Assembly (NCBI RefSeq): GCF_004123295.1
Contig: NZ_SDMK01000003.1
Coordinates: 62,001-126,000, forward strand
Origin: Silvibacterium dinghuense
GTDB lineage: Bacteria > Acidobacteriota > Terriglobia > Terriglobales > Acidobacteriaceae
Length of the DNA: 64,000 nt
Direction of reading: 5' to 3'
Shown here: piece by piece, positions 55,488-63,859 of the stretch
Layout: every line of letters starts with the position of its first letter
Position numbering within the stretch: position 1 is the stretch's first letter
Position numbers and translations under genes: made by a program
The notes under the pieces: model-generated
Databases searched by the model: none
What the model was told of the DNA's origin: nothing
What the model saw: only the letters and a program-made list of their open reading frames with translations

Positions 55488-55933
55488 GAATGGCTCCCGG
55501 AATCAGCAAAGAACAGCACGGCTCAGAAATTCAGGCACGAGGCAGTACCCACCTCCAGCTTAGGCCCTATCCACATAGAGCGGCATGAAAGATAAAAACA
55601 TACCGCTGTACTATCATCCCCACCGGAGCATTCGTTCTTCACGTTGTCATTCCGACCGGAGCGAGACCGCTCTTACGTCTCGCGGAGTGGAGGAACCTGC
55701 TTTTCCTGCCCGCATGGGCACACCCTGGACCTGTCTCTTCTGACAAAATGCCATAGCCCCGTGGGCAGAATGAAGAAATCTCGAATCGCGCCCCATTCCT
55801 GCTTCGCAGGACAGCTCTCCTGAAAATTTCAAAACGAAGGCGACGAAGCCGGCCAAAGTCTGCTTTAATGTTGTGCGAATCGCAGCGGTGCCAACCGGTG
55901 TGACTGTGTTTGAATCTGCGGCAGGGAGGCAGG
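55488..55933. other. Repeat-bearing intergenic region
   Basis: About 450 bases between divergent genes. It contains repeat copy 3 (55613-55702). The short reading frames here are not convincing genes. Confidence 0.5.
55613..55702 (+). repeat. Dispersed intergenic repeat, copy 3 (double unit)
   Basis: Head words ATCATCCCCACCGGAGCA and TGTCATTCCGACCGGAGCGA, then the tail CTCGCGGAGTGGAGGAACCTGC. Same order and orientation as copy 2, with a 32-base identical block at 55633-55664. Confidence 0.8.
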
Positions 55934-56212
55934 ATGGCGAATCCGATGATTCCCGTGGAAGAGCAGCATGCGACGCCCGATCAAATTGAGGCGATCGACA
56001 AGCGGCGGCGCTGGGGACTGGCGCTGCAGGTCATTGCCGGGCAGTTCGGAGTCTTCGCCGTATTGCTCACCCTCTGGTCAGGCCAGGATCTGACTTACTC
56101 ACCGGGTTGGATTCACCCCATGTTCTATTACAACGCCATCGCAGTCATCGCCGCACTCGGCTTTGGCAGCTACGGAGCCTACCTGCGCCGCGGTTCTCCG
56201 GAATTCTTCTAA
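55934..56212 (+). CDS. Small two-helix membrane protein, unknown function
   Basis: A 92-residue protein starting at ATG 55934 with GGGAGG at good spacing. A charged N-terminus (DQIEAIDKRRRWG) precedes helix 1 (LALQVIAGQFGVFAVLLTLW), and helix 2 covers YNAIAVIAALGFGSYGAYL. The family was not recognised. A terminator hairpin follows at 56244. Confidence 0.7.
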   Translation: MANPMIPVEEQHATPDQIEAIDKRRRWGLALQVIAGQFGVFAVLLTLWSGQDLTYSPGWIHPMFYYNAIAVIAALGFGSYGAYLRRGSPEFF

Positions 56213-56243
56213 ATACTTCTGTCAATCGCAGAGACTTGAGGAA

Positions 56244-56267
56244 AAGGCAGGGCTAAGGCCCTGCCTT
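56244..56267 (+). terminator. Terminator hairpin before the GH30 gene
   Basis: AAGGCAGGGC and GCCCTGCCTT form a perfect 10-bp stem with a TAAG loop, 31 bp after the small membrane protein stop. It lies inside the longest GH30 reading frame, which argues against the far-upstream start of that frame. Confidence 0.75.
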
Positions 56268-56303
56268 CCTTCGTCTGGAACGAATCGGGCAAGGAGAAAG
56301 ACC

Positions 56304-57767
56304 ATCCAAAGACGTGCATTTCTAAAAGCTTCAGGGAAAGCAGCCGTGGCCGCCGCAGTGGCAGCTCGCAATGGACACGCGCAAACCCTGCCTGCCGCGG
56401 TAGGCAAGGTCACTTGGATCAGCACCACCGAAAATGCTCCCTGGCAGACACGCGCACTGCGTGAACCAGGCTGGCGGTGGGACACGCTGGATCTTCTGGT
56501 CAGCGACTCGCCCGCAGGCCCGGTGATGCAGGGCTTCGGCGGGTGCTTCAACGAGCTGGGCTGGACCTCGCTGGCCTTGATCAGCGACGCGGATCGCGAG
56601 ACCGTCCTCACCGAGCTCTTTGCCCCGGATAAGGGCGCAAGTCTCAACCTCTGCCGCATGCCGGTAGGCGCAAACGACTTCTCGCGCGGATGGTATGCCT
56701 ACGACGAGACGCCCGGCGACTTCTCGCTCGAACACTTCAGCCTCGCCAACGATCACGAAACGCTGGTGCCCTTTATTCGCGCAGCCAAGCAGCAGAACCC
56801 GCACCTGCGCCTGTGGGCTTCGCCGTGGAGCCCGCCCACATGGATGAAGAAAAACGGCCACTATGCCGAAGCCATGCCCTTCCCCGGCTGGCCCGCAAAC
56901 AACATTCGTCCCGATCAGGTCGGACATGAAGGCGAAGACATGTTCCTCCAGGAGGAGCGCTACTTCGACGCCTACGCCCGCTACTTCGGCAAATTCATCG
57001 ATGGCTACCGCGCGCTCGGCATCGACATTGAGACCGTCATGCCGCAGAACGAATTCAATTCCGCGCAGGCATTCCCCAGCTGTACCTGGACGCCCGAAGG
57101 CCTCGCACGCTTCCTCCGCCATCTTGGCCCGGAGATGCAGAAGCGCGGCGTGAGCGTCTTCTTCGGCACCCTCGAACGCGGCAATCCCGAGCTCCTCAAT
57201 CGCACCCTCGCCGATCCCGAGGCCGCGCGCTGGGTGCGCGGCGTAGGCATTCAGTGGGCCGGCAAGGATGCGATCGCAGCCATCCATCGCACCCATCCGG
57301 AACTTACGCTCTACCAGTCCGAGCAGGAATGCGGCGATGGCAAAAATGACTGGAGCTATGCGACCTACTGCTGGGATCTGATGCGGCATTACCTCGCCGA
57401 CGGCGCAACCGGCTACATGTACTGGAACATCTCTCTGCTGCCCGGAGGCGCAAGCCACTGGGGCTGGCCGCAGAATTCCCTGCTGACGGTAAACCCCGCA
57501 GACCGCAGCTACCACTGGAACCACGAGTACTATCTGCTCAAGCACGCCAGCCACTTCGTAAAGCCGGGCGCACGCAGGCTCGATCTCGACGGCACCATGA
57601 ACGACGCACTGGCGTATGCAAACCCCGACGGCAGCGTGATCGTTCTGCTGAGGAACGCAAGCGCCCAGGAACGGCCTGTAGACCTGGTGATCCGCGGAGA
57701 GCGCATCGCCGGCATGATGCCGGCCGACTCTTTCAACTCCGTGCGGATCGCAGCAGCGCAGGGCTGA
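56304..57767 (+). CDS. GH30 glucosylceramidase/beta-glucosidase-type enzyme, Tat-exported, apparent ATC start
   Basis: Retaining glycosidase of about 487 residues. The Tat signal IQRRAFLKASGKAAVAAAVA starts at 56304, where the codon is ATC, seven bases after AAGGAG. In this frame no ATG, GTG or TTG lies between it and a TTG at 56163 inside the previous gene and before a terminator. ATC initiation or a point mutation of ATG is therefore likely. The catalytic core is intact: GFGGCFNELGW, SPWSPPTWMKKNGHY, acid/base E250 in MPQNEFNSAQ and nucleophile E340 in LYQSEQECGD. The beta-sandwich domain at the end carries VIVLLRNAS. The family includes glucosylceramidases, beta-glucosidases and beta-1,6-glucanases. 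Confidence 0.85.
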   Translation: MQRRAFLKASGKAAVAAAVAARNGHAQTLPAAVGKVTWISTTENAPWQTRALREPGWRWDTLDLLVSDSPAGPVMQGFGGCFNELGWTSLALISDADRETVLTELFAPDKGASLNLCRMPVGANDFSRGWYAYDETPGDFSLEHFSLANDHETLVPFIRAAKQQNPHLRLWASPWSPPTWMKKNGHYAEAMPFPGWPANNIRPDQVGHEGEDMFLQEERYFDAYARYFGKFIDGYRALGIDIETVMPQNEFNSAQAFPSCTWTPEGLARFLRHLGPEMQKRGVSVFFGTLERGNPELLNRTLADPEAARWVRGVGIQWAGKDAIAAIHRTHPELTLYQSEQECGDGKNDWSYATYCWDLMRHYLADGATGYMYWNISLLPGGASHWGWPQNSLLTVNPADRSYHWNHEYYLLKHASHFVKPGARRLDLDGTMNDALAYANPDGSVIVLLRNASAQERPVDLVIRGERIAGMMPADSFNSVRIAAAQG

Positions 57768-57807
57768 CGGTAGCCCATCCCCGGATTGCGACCAAAGGGA
57801 GCAGAGG

Positions 57808-57922
57808 CCGAAGGCGATCCGCCTTGCGCGTAGCAACCGAAGGCGATCCGCCTTGCGCGTAGCAACCGAAGGCGATCCGCCTTGCGCGTAGCAACCGAAG
57901 GCGATTCGCCTTGCGCGAAGCA
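57808..57922 (+). repeat. Tandem repeat, four 29-bp units
   Basis: Units start at 57808, 57837, 57866 and 57895. Each contains the inverted repeat AAGGCGATCCGCCTT followed by GCGCGTAGCAA. Units 1-3 are identical; unit 4 has two substitutions (GATT, GAAG). The array ends 20 bp before the methyltransferase start. Confidence 0.9.
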
Positions 57923-57942
57923 GTCTCTACAATCAGTCTTAT

Positions 57943-58788
57943 ATGGATGCAGGACTTCCCTCACGCACCGCGATCCGTGTCGCGCTGCGCCGCGCCGCCC
58001 ACCAGTTGTACGATGCGCCGATCGTCTTCGAAGACCCGATCGCGGTGCCTCTGCTCGGCGCGGAGTTTCGCGAAGAGCTGGAGCGCACACGCTTCAAGAG
58101 GAACAAGCCCTCTTCGCTCGGCATGCGCGCCTTTCTCGTGGCCCGCAGCCGCTTCGCGGAAGACCATCTCGCCACCGCAGTCGCGAACGGCGTTCGCCAG
58201 TATGTGCTGCTCGGCGCCGGGCTCGACACCTTTGCCTATCGCAATCCCTTCGCAGGGCTGCGCGTCTTCGAAGTCGATCACCCTTCCACGCAGGCATGGA
58301 AGCGCGGCCTGCTTTCCCGCAACAGCATCGCCATCCCCGGCTCACTGCGCTATGTATCCGTAGACTTTGAGCAACAATCGCTCGAGCAGGAGCTCACGGC
58401 GGCAGGCTTTGACTCCGAAGCGCCCACATTTTTCGCATGGCTCGGCGTCGTTCCTTACCTGACGCTCGAGGCCTTCCAGCGCACCCTCGCCTATCTCGGA
58501 GCGAGGCCTGCCGGCAGCGGCCTGGTCATGGATTACGGCCTGCGCACCGAGGCCCTGCCTCCGCTCGAGCAGCTCGAGCGCGCATCGCTCTCTGCGCGGG
58601 TAGCGCTCGCCGGCGAGCCCTTTCAGCTCTTCTTCCTCCCCGAAGAGCTGAAGCAGGAGCTCCACGCATTTGCACAACTCGAAGACGTGGGCTCCTCCGA
58701 GCTCAACGCCCGCTACTTCGCCGATCGCCAGGACGAACTGCGCATGCGTGGAGAGAGCGGACGCATTCTCTGTGCCTGGCGCAGGTGA
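57943..58788 (+). CDS. SAM-dependent methyltransferase, TIGR00027/LCM type
   Basis: A 281-residue class I methyltransferase of the leucine-carboxyl-methyltransferase-like group. Motifs: RRAAHQLYDAPIVFEDPIA at the N-terminus, RQYVLLGAGLDTFAYR (SAM-binding glycine motif), VFEVDHPSTQAWKR (acidic residue for ribose), FFAWLGVVPYLTLEA. Substrates of bacterial members are mostly unknown. The start lacks a clear Shine-Dalgarno sequence and is immediately preceded by the tandem repeat, which may affect its expression. Confidence 0.9.
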   Translation: MDAGLPSRTAIRVALRRAAHQLYDAPIVFEDPIAVPLLGAEFREELERTRFKRNKPSSLGMRAFLVARSRFAEDHLATAVANGVRQYVLLGAGLDTFAYRNPFAGLRVFEVDHPSTQAWKRGLLSRNSIAIPGSLRYVSVDFEQQSLEQELTAAGFDSEAPTFFAWLGVVPYLTLEAFQRTLAYLGARPAGSGLVMDYGLRTEALPPLEQLERASLSARVALAGEPFQLFFLPEELKQELHAFAQLEDVGSSELNARYFADRQDELRMRGESGRILCAWRR

Positions 58789-59055
58789 CGCTGGCGCATC
58801 AATCGGCATCACACCCATAGAAGCGCTTGATCGCCACAGTCCGGTATCTCGATTCGCTTTGTCTATGCGGATCGAACGGTGGCGCTGGTTGCGTCGCGCG
58901 GGAAAGCATGAGACAGTACGAAAAGTTGCCGCGTATAGTCGTATGCACCGCGCGGGACATGGCGTAGCATCTGCCGTCTGCAACGCATATGGCTCCGCTC
59001 CCCTCATAGCCGCAGTGCAAACGAAACGCCCAAAATGGGCCGGTGGAGATCTCCG

Positions 59056-59253
59056 ATGGAGAGCCAACTCATCTGTCCCTACTGCTCGGAACGCGAATCG
59101 ATCAGGAAGTCGCACACCCGGATACTGGATTACATTCCCCGGCTATTCGGCCGATATCCTTATCGTTGCCTGATGTGCAACCGGCGTTTCTTCAGTGCTT
59201 TCCGCAGCGACAAGCAACCGGAGCCTGAATCCACGCCGCATCCGAATGCCTGA
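59056..59253 (+). CDS. Small zinc-ribbon protein
   Basis: A 65-residue protein starting at ATG 59056 after GGAGA. Two CxxC knuckles, ICPYC and RCLMCNRRFF, 34 residues apart, should bind one zinc. The spacer is rich in Arg and aromatic residues (RILDYIPRLFGRYPYR). Similar short proteins are frequent in Acidobacteria; function unknown. It lies 56 bp upstream of moaA and may share its transcript. Confidence 0.7.
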   Translation: MESQLICPYCSERESIRKSHTRILDYIPRLFGRYPYRCLMCNRRFFSAFRSDKQPEPESTPHPNA

Positions 59254-59309
59254 TGCACGCATGGGAGGTTGTTCATCTGCTGCTGCATCCCCTAGAGTAA
59301 AAGACGCAC

Positions 59310-60359
59310 ATGCAGCATTCTCTTACTCCCGGCAGCCTCATTTCTGCAGCCGGCACAACCGTGCGCACGCCGCTCACCGATAGCCACGGACGCCGCATCC
59401 GCGACTTGCGTGTCTCGATCACCGATCGCTGCAACTACCGGTGCATCTATTGCCGGACAGGCAATGACGGCGCGCAGTATGCCGAACTGCCTCTCGCGGA
59501 CTATCTCCGGATGGTGCGTGCATTTGTCAGGCTCGGCGTCGAGAAAGTGCGCCTCACCGGAGGCGAGCCGCTGCTGCGACGCGGGCTCGTCGAGTTTGTG
59601 CGTGAGCTCGCAGAGCTGCGCACGCCGCGCGGCGACGCACTGGATCTGGCGCTCACCACCAACGGCCACCTGCTCGAAGAGATGGCGGAGCCGCTGCGTA
59701 AAGCCGGGCTGCAGCGCATCACCGTAAGCATGGATGCAGTGGAAGCAGAGAAGTTTTCGCGCATCACGCGCGTGCCCGGCAGCTTCGAGCGCGTGCTGCG
59801 AGGCGTGGAAGCGGCACAACGCGCCGGACTCGAGCCGGTAAAAGTAAACTGCGTCGTGCTGCGCGGCTTCAACGATGACCAGATTGCGCCCTTCGCCGAA
59901 TTCGCACGCGCAAAGAACGTGGTGGTGCGCTTCATCGAGTTCATGCCCCTCGAAGAAGACCGTCTGTGGACGCCGGACACCGTCGTGCCTTATGCGGAAG
60001 TGGTAGAGCGGCTGCGAACCGCAGGCAGGCTGGTGCCATTGCCGGAGACCACGCCCGGCGAAACAGCAGTGCGCTTCGGCTTCGAAGACGGCAAAGGCGA
60101 AGTGGGCATCATCGCACCGGTCTCGCGAAGCTTCTGCGGCGCCTGCAGCCGCGTGCGCCTCACCTCAGACGGAAAGATTCGCACCTGCCTCTTCTCCCAG
60201 AGTGAGCACGATCTCTATGGACAGATGGCGCATGGCAGCACGGATGAGGAACTCGAGGCATACATCGCCCGCGCTATCGCCGGGAAAGAAGCCCGGCATC
60301 ATATCGGCGAACCCGGCTTCCTCAAGCCCTCGCGCAGCATGGTGCACATCGGCGGCTAG
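59310..60359 (+). CDS. moaA: GTP 3',8-cyclase
   Basis: Radical-SAM enzyme that starts molybdenum cofactor synthesis by converting GTP to the cyclic dehydro intermediate. The 349-residue protein has the N-terminal cluster motif CNYRCIYC, SAM-binding GGEPLLR, VNCVVLRGFNDDQI, and the C-terminal second-cluster region CGACSRVRLTSDGKIRTCLF. It ends with the conserved GG tail (HIGG) needed for MoaC-coupled activity. No other moa gene is nearby. Convergent with the aminotransferase gene at 60437. Confidence 0.97.
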   Translation: MQHSLTPGSLISAAGTTVRTPLTDSHGRRIRDLRVSITDRCNYRCIYCRTGNDGAQYAELPLADYLRMVRAFVRLGVEKVRLTGGEPLLRRGLVEFVRELAELRTPRGDALDLALTTNGHLLEEMAEPLRKAGLQRITVSMDAVEAEKFSRITRVPGSFERVLRGVEAAQRAGLEPVKVNCVVLRGFNDDQIAPFAEFARAKNVVVRFIEFMPLEEDRLWTPDTVVPYAEVVERLRTAGRLVPLPETTPGETAVRFGFEDGKGEVGIIAPVSRSFCGACSRVRLTSDGKIRTCLFSQSEHDLYGQMAHGSTDEELEAYIARAIAGKEARHHIGEPGFLKPSRSMVHIGG

Positions 60360-60436
60360 AGCATTTTTCCCTGAAGGCATGGGGGATGGCAGGATCGCCC
60401 GCTGGCGACTACACAACATCAGGGAAAATACTCTAC

Positions 60437-61549
60437 CTAAAGCGTGCGCAGCCCTGCCTGCAGAACGTCGGCGACACGTGCGATCTGATCCTCCCCAAGG
60501 CGATTGAAGAACGGCAGCGCAAGCGTGCGCGCAGCGACAGCCTCGGTCACCGGAAGATGCGCGGCAGACCACGCACGGGAGCTCGGCTGCCGATGAATGG
60601 GCGCAAAATAGCGTGCGCAGCCAATGCCCTGCTCCTGTAAATAGGCCGCAAGCCGATCGCGATGCTGCGCGGTGAAACGATCCGCGAGGCGCACCACATA
60701 GACAAACCAGCTCTGCCTGCTCTCCGGCACGTCGAGCACAGGCAGAATCAGTTCCGGCACACCGGCCAGCACACGGTTGTACATCGCCGCGACCGAGGAC
60801 CGCGCGGCAAGCATCTCACTCAGCCTGCGCAACTGGACGAGACCCAGCGCGCAATTTATCTCCGGCAGACGATAGTTGTAGCCAAGCTCTTCGTGCTGCA
60901 GCCAGTCGGCCGAATCGTATCGGCCCTGGTTGCGCCAGGCGCGCATTTTCGCAGCGAGCGCAGCATCGCGCGTCACAATCATGCCGCCCTCGCCGGTCGT
61001 GATCTGCTTGTTCGGATAGAAGGCGAAGACCGCGGCATGACCGAAGCTGCCCACGCGGCGTCCGCGATACTCTGCGCCGATAGCCTCGCAGGCATCTTCA
61101 ATGACAACGAGCCGATGTCGCGCAGCAATGTCGAGCAGCGCGTCCATCGGTGCGGGGATGCCAAAATTGTGCACGGCCATAATCGCCCGCGTGCGCGGTG
61201 TAATGGCGGCTTCCACCTGTGCAGGATCGAGATTAAGCGTAAGCGGGTCGATATCGGCAAAGACCGGCATCGCGCGCTCATAGCGGATGGCATTGGCCGC
61301 CGCGATAAAAGTAAATGACGGCACAATGACCTCGTCACCTTCACCGATGCCGAGCGCGCGCACGCAAAGATGCAGGCCGCTGGTGCCCGAGTTCACGCCA
61401 ATGCCATGCCGCACGCCGGCAAAGCCCGCCATGGCCTGTTCGAACTCGACGAGCCGCGGCCCCAGGCTGAGCTGAGGGCTGCGCAGGACAGCAGTAACGG
61501 CCTCAATCTCGGCCTCGGTAATGTCCGGCTGCGAAAGCGGGATGTTCAT
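60437..61549 (-). CDS. DegT/DnrJ/EryC1/StrS sugar aminotransferase (LegC/PglE-like)
   Basis: PLP-dependent sugar aminotransferase of 370 residues, expected to put an amino group at C4 of a UDP-4-keto-6-deoxy-HexNAc. Motifs: GVNSGTSGLHLCVRAL, GDEVIVPSFTFIAAANAI, VIEDACEAIGAEYRGRRVGS, and PLP lysine K181 in FYPNKQITTGEGG. It is the third gene of an operon and overlaps the epimerase gene by 4 bases (ATGA). PglE-, PseC- and LegC-type enzymes are alike, so the exact sugar is set by its partners: dehydratase plus hydrolysing 2-epimerase suggests the legionaminic acid or bacillosamine branch. Confidence 0.88.
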   Translation of the reverse strand: MNIPLSQPDITEAEIEAVTAVLRSPQLSLGPRLVEFEQAMAGFAGVRHGIGVNSGTSGLHLCVRALGIGEGDEVIVPSFTFIAAANAIRYERAMPVFADIDPLTLNLDPAQVEAAITPRTRAIMAVHNFGIPAPMDALLDIAARHRLVVIEDACEAIGAEYRGRRVGSFGHAAVFAFYPNKQITTGEGGMIVTRDAALAAKMRAWRNQGRYDSADWLQHEELGYNYRLPEINCALGLVQLRRLSEMLAARSSVAAMYNRVLAGVPELILPVLDVPESRQSWFVYVVRLADRFTAQHRDRLAAYLQEQGIGCARYFAPIHRQPSSRAWSAAHLPVTEAVAARTLALPFFNRLGEDQIARVADVLQAGLRTL

Positions 61550-62736
61550 GCGCCCGGCTCATCTGAAAGCAGGATAGGCAGTGGCACAGCCTGCTTGATA
61601 AGAAGCGCATCGCCGAGCGGCGCGTCGGTGAGTACACGGGTGATGCGCTCTGCGGCGTGGCCATCGCCATAGGGATTTATCATCCCTGCCAGCGAAGCGC
61701 GGAATGCGTCACTGCCAGCGATACAAATCTTCGCAAGGATATCGGCAGCATCCGGCGCGGCATCGAGAACATTCCTCGCGCGCTCACGCCCCTTCTGGCG
61801 AAGGCCCACATTCACCGTCGGCAGCACAAAGGACGCCGTCTCCATGATGCCGCTCGAGGAGTTGCCCACCAGCATGCGAACATGGCGCAGCAGGCTCCAA
61901 TAAGTGACCGCATCCAGATTTACGAAAACGCGGCCATCCCCTCTCTTGGCAAGGAAGCTGCGGGTGCGCTCCATAATCTGGTAGCTCCCTGCATCGGCAT
62001 TCGGGAAGCAGAAGAACACCGGCTCGTCCACTTGCTCGAGCGCGGCAAACAACGCCTCGGCTTCCTCCGTCGTATCGGAACGCAGCGTCACTGGATGATA
62101 GGCAACAAGAACAGGCGGCCGGCTCAGATCGATTTCTAACTTCTTCTCCAGCTCCGCACAGCCCAGCAAGGTACTCCTGCGCAGGTGATCGAGCGAAGGC
62201 GCTCCGGCGCAGTGCACCCGCCACGGCTCTTCCCCCATGGAGAGAACACGGGCACGCGCGCCATGCGTGGAGGTGAAATGAATATGGCTCATCTTGGTGA
62301 GCGCATTGCGCACCGCATCATCGATGGCGCCTTCGCTGACTTCACCCCCTTCGATATGCGCGATGGGGATGCGCAGCGCCAGCGCTACCGAGGCCGGAGC
62401 AAGCATCTCGTAGCGATCGGCGATGAGCAGCAGCAAATCCGGCCGCATCGCACCGAGAAGATCGGCAAGGCTCTGCACCGCAACGCCGATGGTCTTCGCC
62501 ATGCCGATATCGGAGTCCGAGCTCAACAGGCACTCAATCCGGCCGGCGATAGAAAACCCGTCCTTTTCGATCTCCTTCCCCGTCGCGCCGAACGCCGGAG
62601 AAAGATGCGAAGCCATCACAATCAGGCGCAGATCGACGCCGGGATGATCGGCAAGATCGCGGAGAGGCCAGTAGAGATGGCTGTAGTCCGCGCGCGAACT
62701 GGTGACCACGGCGATGGTGCGCTTGCCTGCCGTCAT
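61546..62736 (-). CDS. UDP-N-acetylglucosamine 2-epimerase, hydrolysing (NeuC/LegG-like)
   Basis: A GT-B-fold epimerase of 396 residues that releases UDP while making a ManNAc-type sugar. Family features: IAVVTSSRADYSHLYWPL at the start, LLLIADRYEMLAPASVALALRIPIAHIEGGEVSEGAIDDAVRNALTKM, HPVTLRSDTTEE, and VGNSSSGIMETASFVLPTVNVG. The DRYE and HIEGGE motifs and the single SSG(I)ME are typical of the hydrolysing subgroup. It overlaps both neighbours by 4 bases, so translation is coupled. It feeds a nonulosonic acid synthase that is not in this window. Confidence 0.9.
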   Translation of the reverse strand: MTAGKRTIAVVTSSRADYSHLYWPLRDLADHPGVDLRLIVMASHLSPAFGATGKEIEKDGFSIAGRIECLLSSDSDIGMAKTIGVAVQSLADLLGAMRPDLLLLIADRYEMLAPASVALALRIPIAHIEGGEVSEGAIDDAVRNALTKMSHIHFTSTHGARARVLSMGEEPWRVHCAGAPSLDHLRRSTLLGCAELEKKLEIDLSRPPVLVAYHPVTLRSDTTEEAEALFAALEQVDEPVFFCFPNADAGSYQIMERTRSFLAKRGDGRVFVNLDAVTYWSLLRHVRMLVGNSSSGIMETASFVLPTVNVGLRQKGRERARNVLDAAPDAADILAKICIAGSDAFRASLAGMINPYGDGHAAERITRVLTDAPLGDALLIKQAVPLPILLSDEPGA

Positions 62737-63815
62737 GCGCGCACCTCGGTCCGAGCTTGCTGCGCGAGCAGATTCTCAATCTGCTCACCAGGCCGATAGT
62801 CAGGCACGAGGAGACGAATACCGTTCAATAACTGTGACAAATTGCGCTCCTGCACTGCCGCCTCAAGCGCATCGAGCGCGGCGGAAAGCTGTTGTGGCGC
62901 AGGTTGCGGCGTGATCACCGCACGCAGCGGAAAACCTGCCCGCCCCGCGAGCATCTCCTTCGCAGCCACCAGTATTTCGTTGAGCTTCTCACCGGGACGC
63001 AGTCCGGTATAAACAATGCCCGGATGCGGTTCGGAGATCGATGCGAGGAGCCGATGCGCTACCTCGCGGATAAGCACCGGCTCACCCATCTGCGGAACGA
63101 AAAGCTGCGGCCTTTCGCCCAGGGCCAGCAGCAGCAGATGCACCGCATCCGCAAGCGTGACGAAATAGCGGCTGACCTCGGGATGCGTAACGGTGAGCGG
63201 CTCACCGCGGTCGAGCTGCTGCTGAAAATACGGCAGCACGCTGCCCGCCGAGGCCAGCACGTTGCCAAGGCGAATGACCGTGAATCCCGCCGCCAGGGTC
63301 ACAAGCTCCGCAATACGTTTCGAGACGCCAAGCATGCTCACAGGCTCTACCGCCTTGTCGGTGGAAAGCAGGACAAAGCGCGGCGTGCCCGCCTCTGCTG
63401 CCACACGAACCAGCGCTCTTGTGCCGAGAGCGTTGTTGGCGATGGCAGCGAAAGCCTGCGATTCCAGCAGCGGCACATGCTTGAAAGCCGCCGCATGCAG
63501 CACCACATCGAAGCGGTGGAACTCGAAAAGCTCACGCAGCAGCTTTTCATCGCACACACTGCCTAGCACCGCCGTGTATGCCGCCTCGAGATCCTGAGTA
63601 AGCTGAAACAGGCCCTGCTCCGAGGCCTCAAGCAGCACCAGATCCCGGGGCGCGAGCGAGGCTGCCTGGCGGACAAGCGCGGAGCCGATGGAACCGCCTG
63701 CACCGGTAACCAGCACGCGCCTGTTCTCGATCAGAGCCCGGTCGATGGGCGGCAGGGACTCGAGTTCCATCGAGCGAAAAAGGGCATTCCAGCGGCTGTC
63801 ACAAGGATCTGGCAT
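62733..63815 (-). CDS. UDP-HexNAc 4,6-dehydratase, FlaA1/CapD/PseB/LegB-like (short, soluble form)
   Basis: Extended SDR enzyme of 360 residues. It has NAD motif VLVTGAGGSIGSALVRQ, DVVLHAAAFKHVPLLESQAFAAI, LLSTDKAVEPVSMLGVSKRIAE, and a C-terminal substrate domain (TGLRPGEKLNEIL). It lacks the membrane domain of long CapD forms. The position of the catalytic Tyr (Met in FlaA1) in YxxxK appears to be Leu here (L-G-V-S-K), with Met one residue before it. It is the first gene of the three-gene operon and makes the 4-keto-6-deoxy intermediate for the aminotransferase. Confidence 0.88.
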   Translation of the reverse strand: MPDPCDSRWNALFRSMELESLPPIDRALIENRRVLVTGAGGSIGSALVRQAASLAPRDLVLLEASEQGLFQLTQDLEAAYTAVLGSVCDEKLLRELFEFHRFDVVLHAAAFKHVPLLESQAFAAIANNALGTRALVRVAAEAGTPRFVLLSTDKAVEPVSMLGVSKRIAELVTLAAGFTVIRLGNVLASAGSVLPYFQQQLDRGEPLTVTHPEVSRYFVTLADAVHLLLLALGERPQLFVPQMGEPVLIREVAHRLLASISEPHPGIVYTGLRPGEKLNEILVAAKEMLAGRAGFPLRAVITPQPAPQQLSAALDALEAAVQERNLSQLLNGIRLLVPDYRPGEQIENLLAQQARTEVRA

Positions 63816-63859
63816 CGCTCTCAGTCTATCGTTTTGCTCTTCTATAATTGGCCCCGACG

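Noticed and set aside
56331-57836. 501-codon minus-strand frame opposite GH30
   Set aside because: Shadow that runs into the tandem repeat; the GH30 catalytic motifs are on the plus strand.
57808-57922. CRISPR array
   Set aside because: The 29-bp units are contiguous with no spacers, and no cas genes are present.
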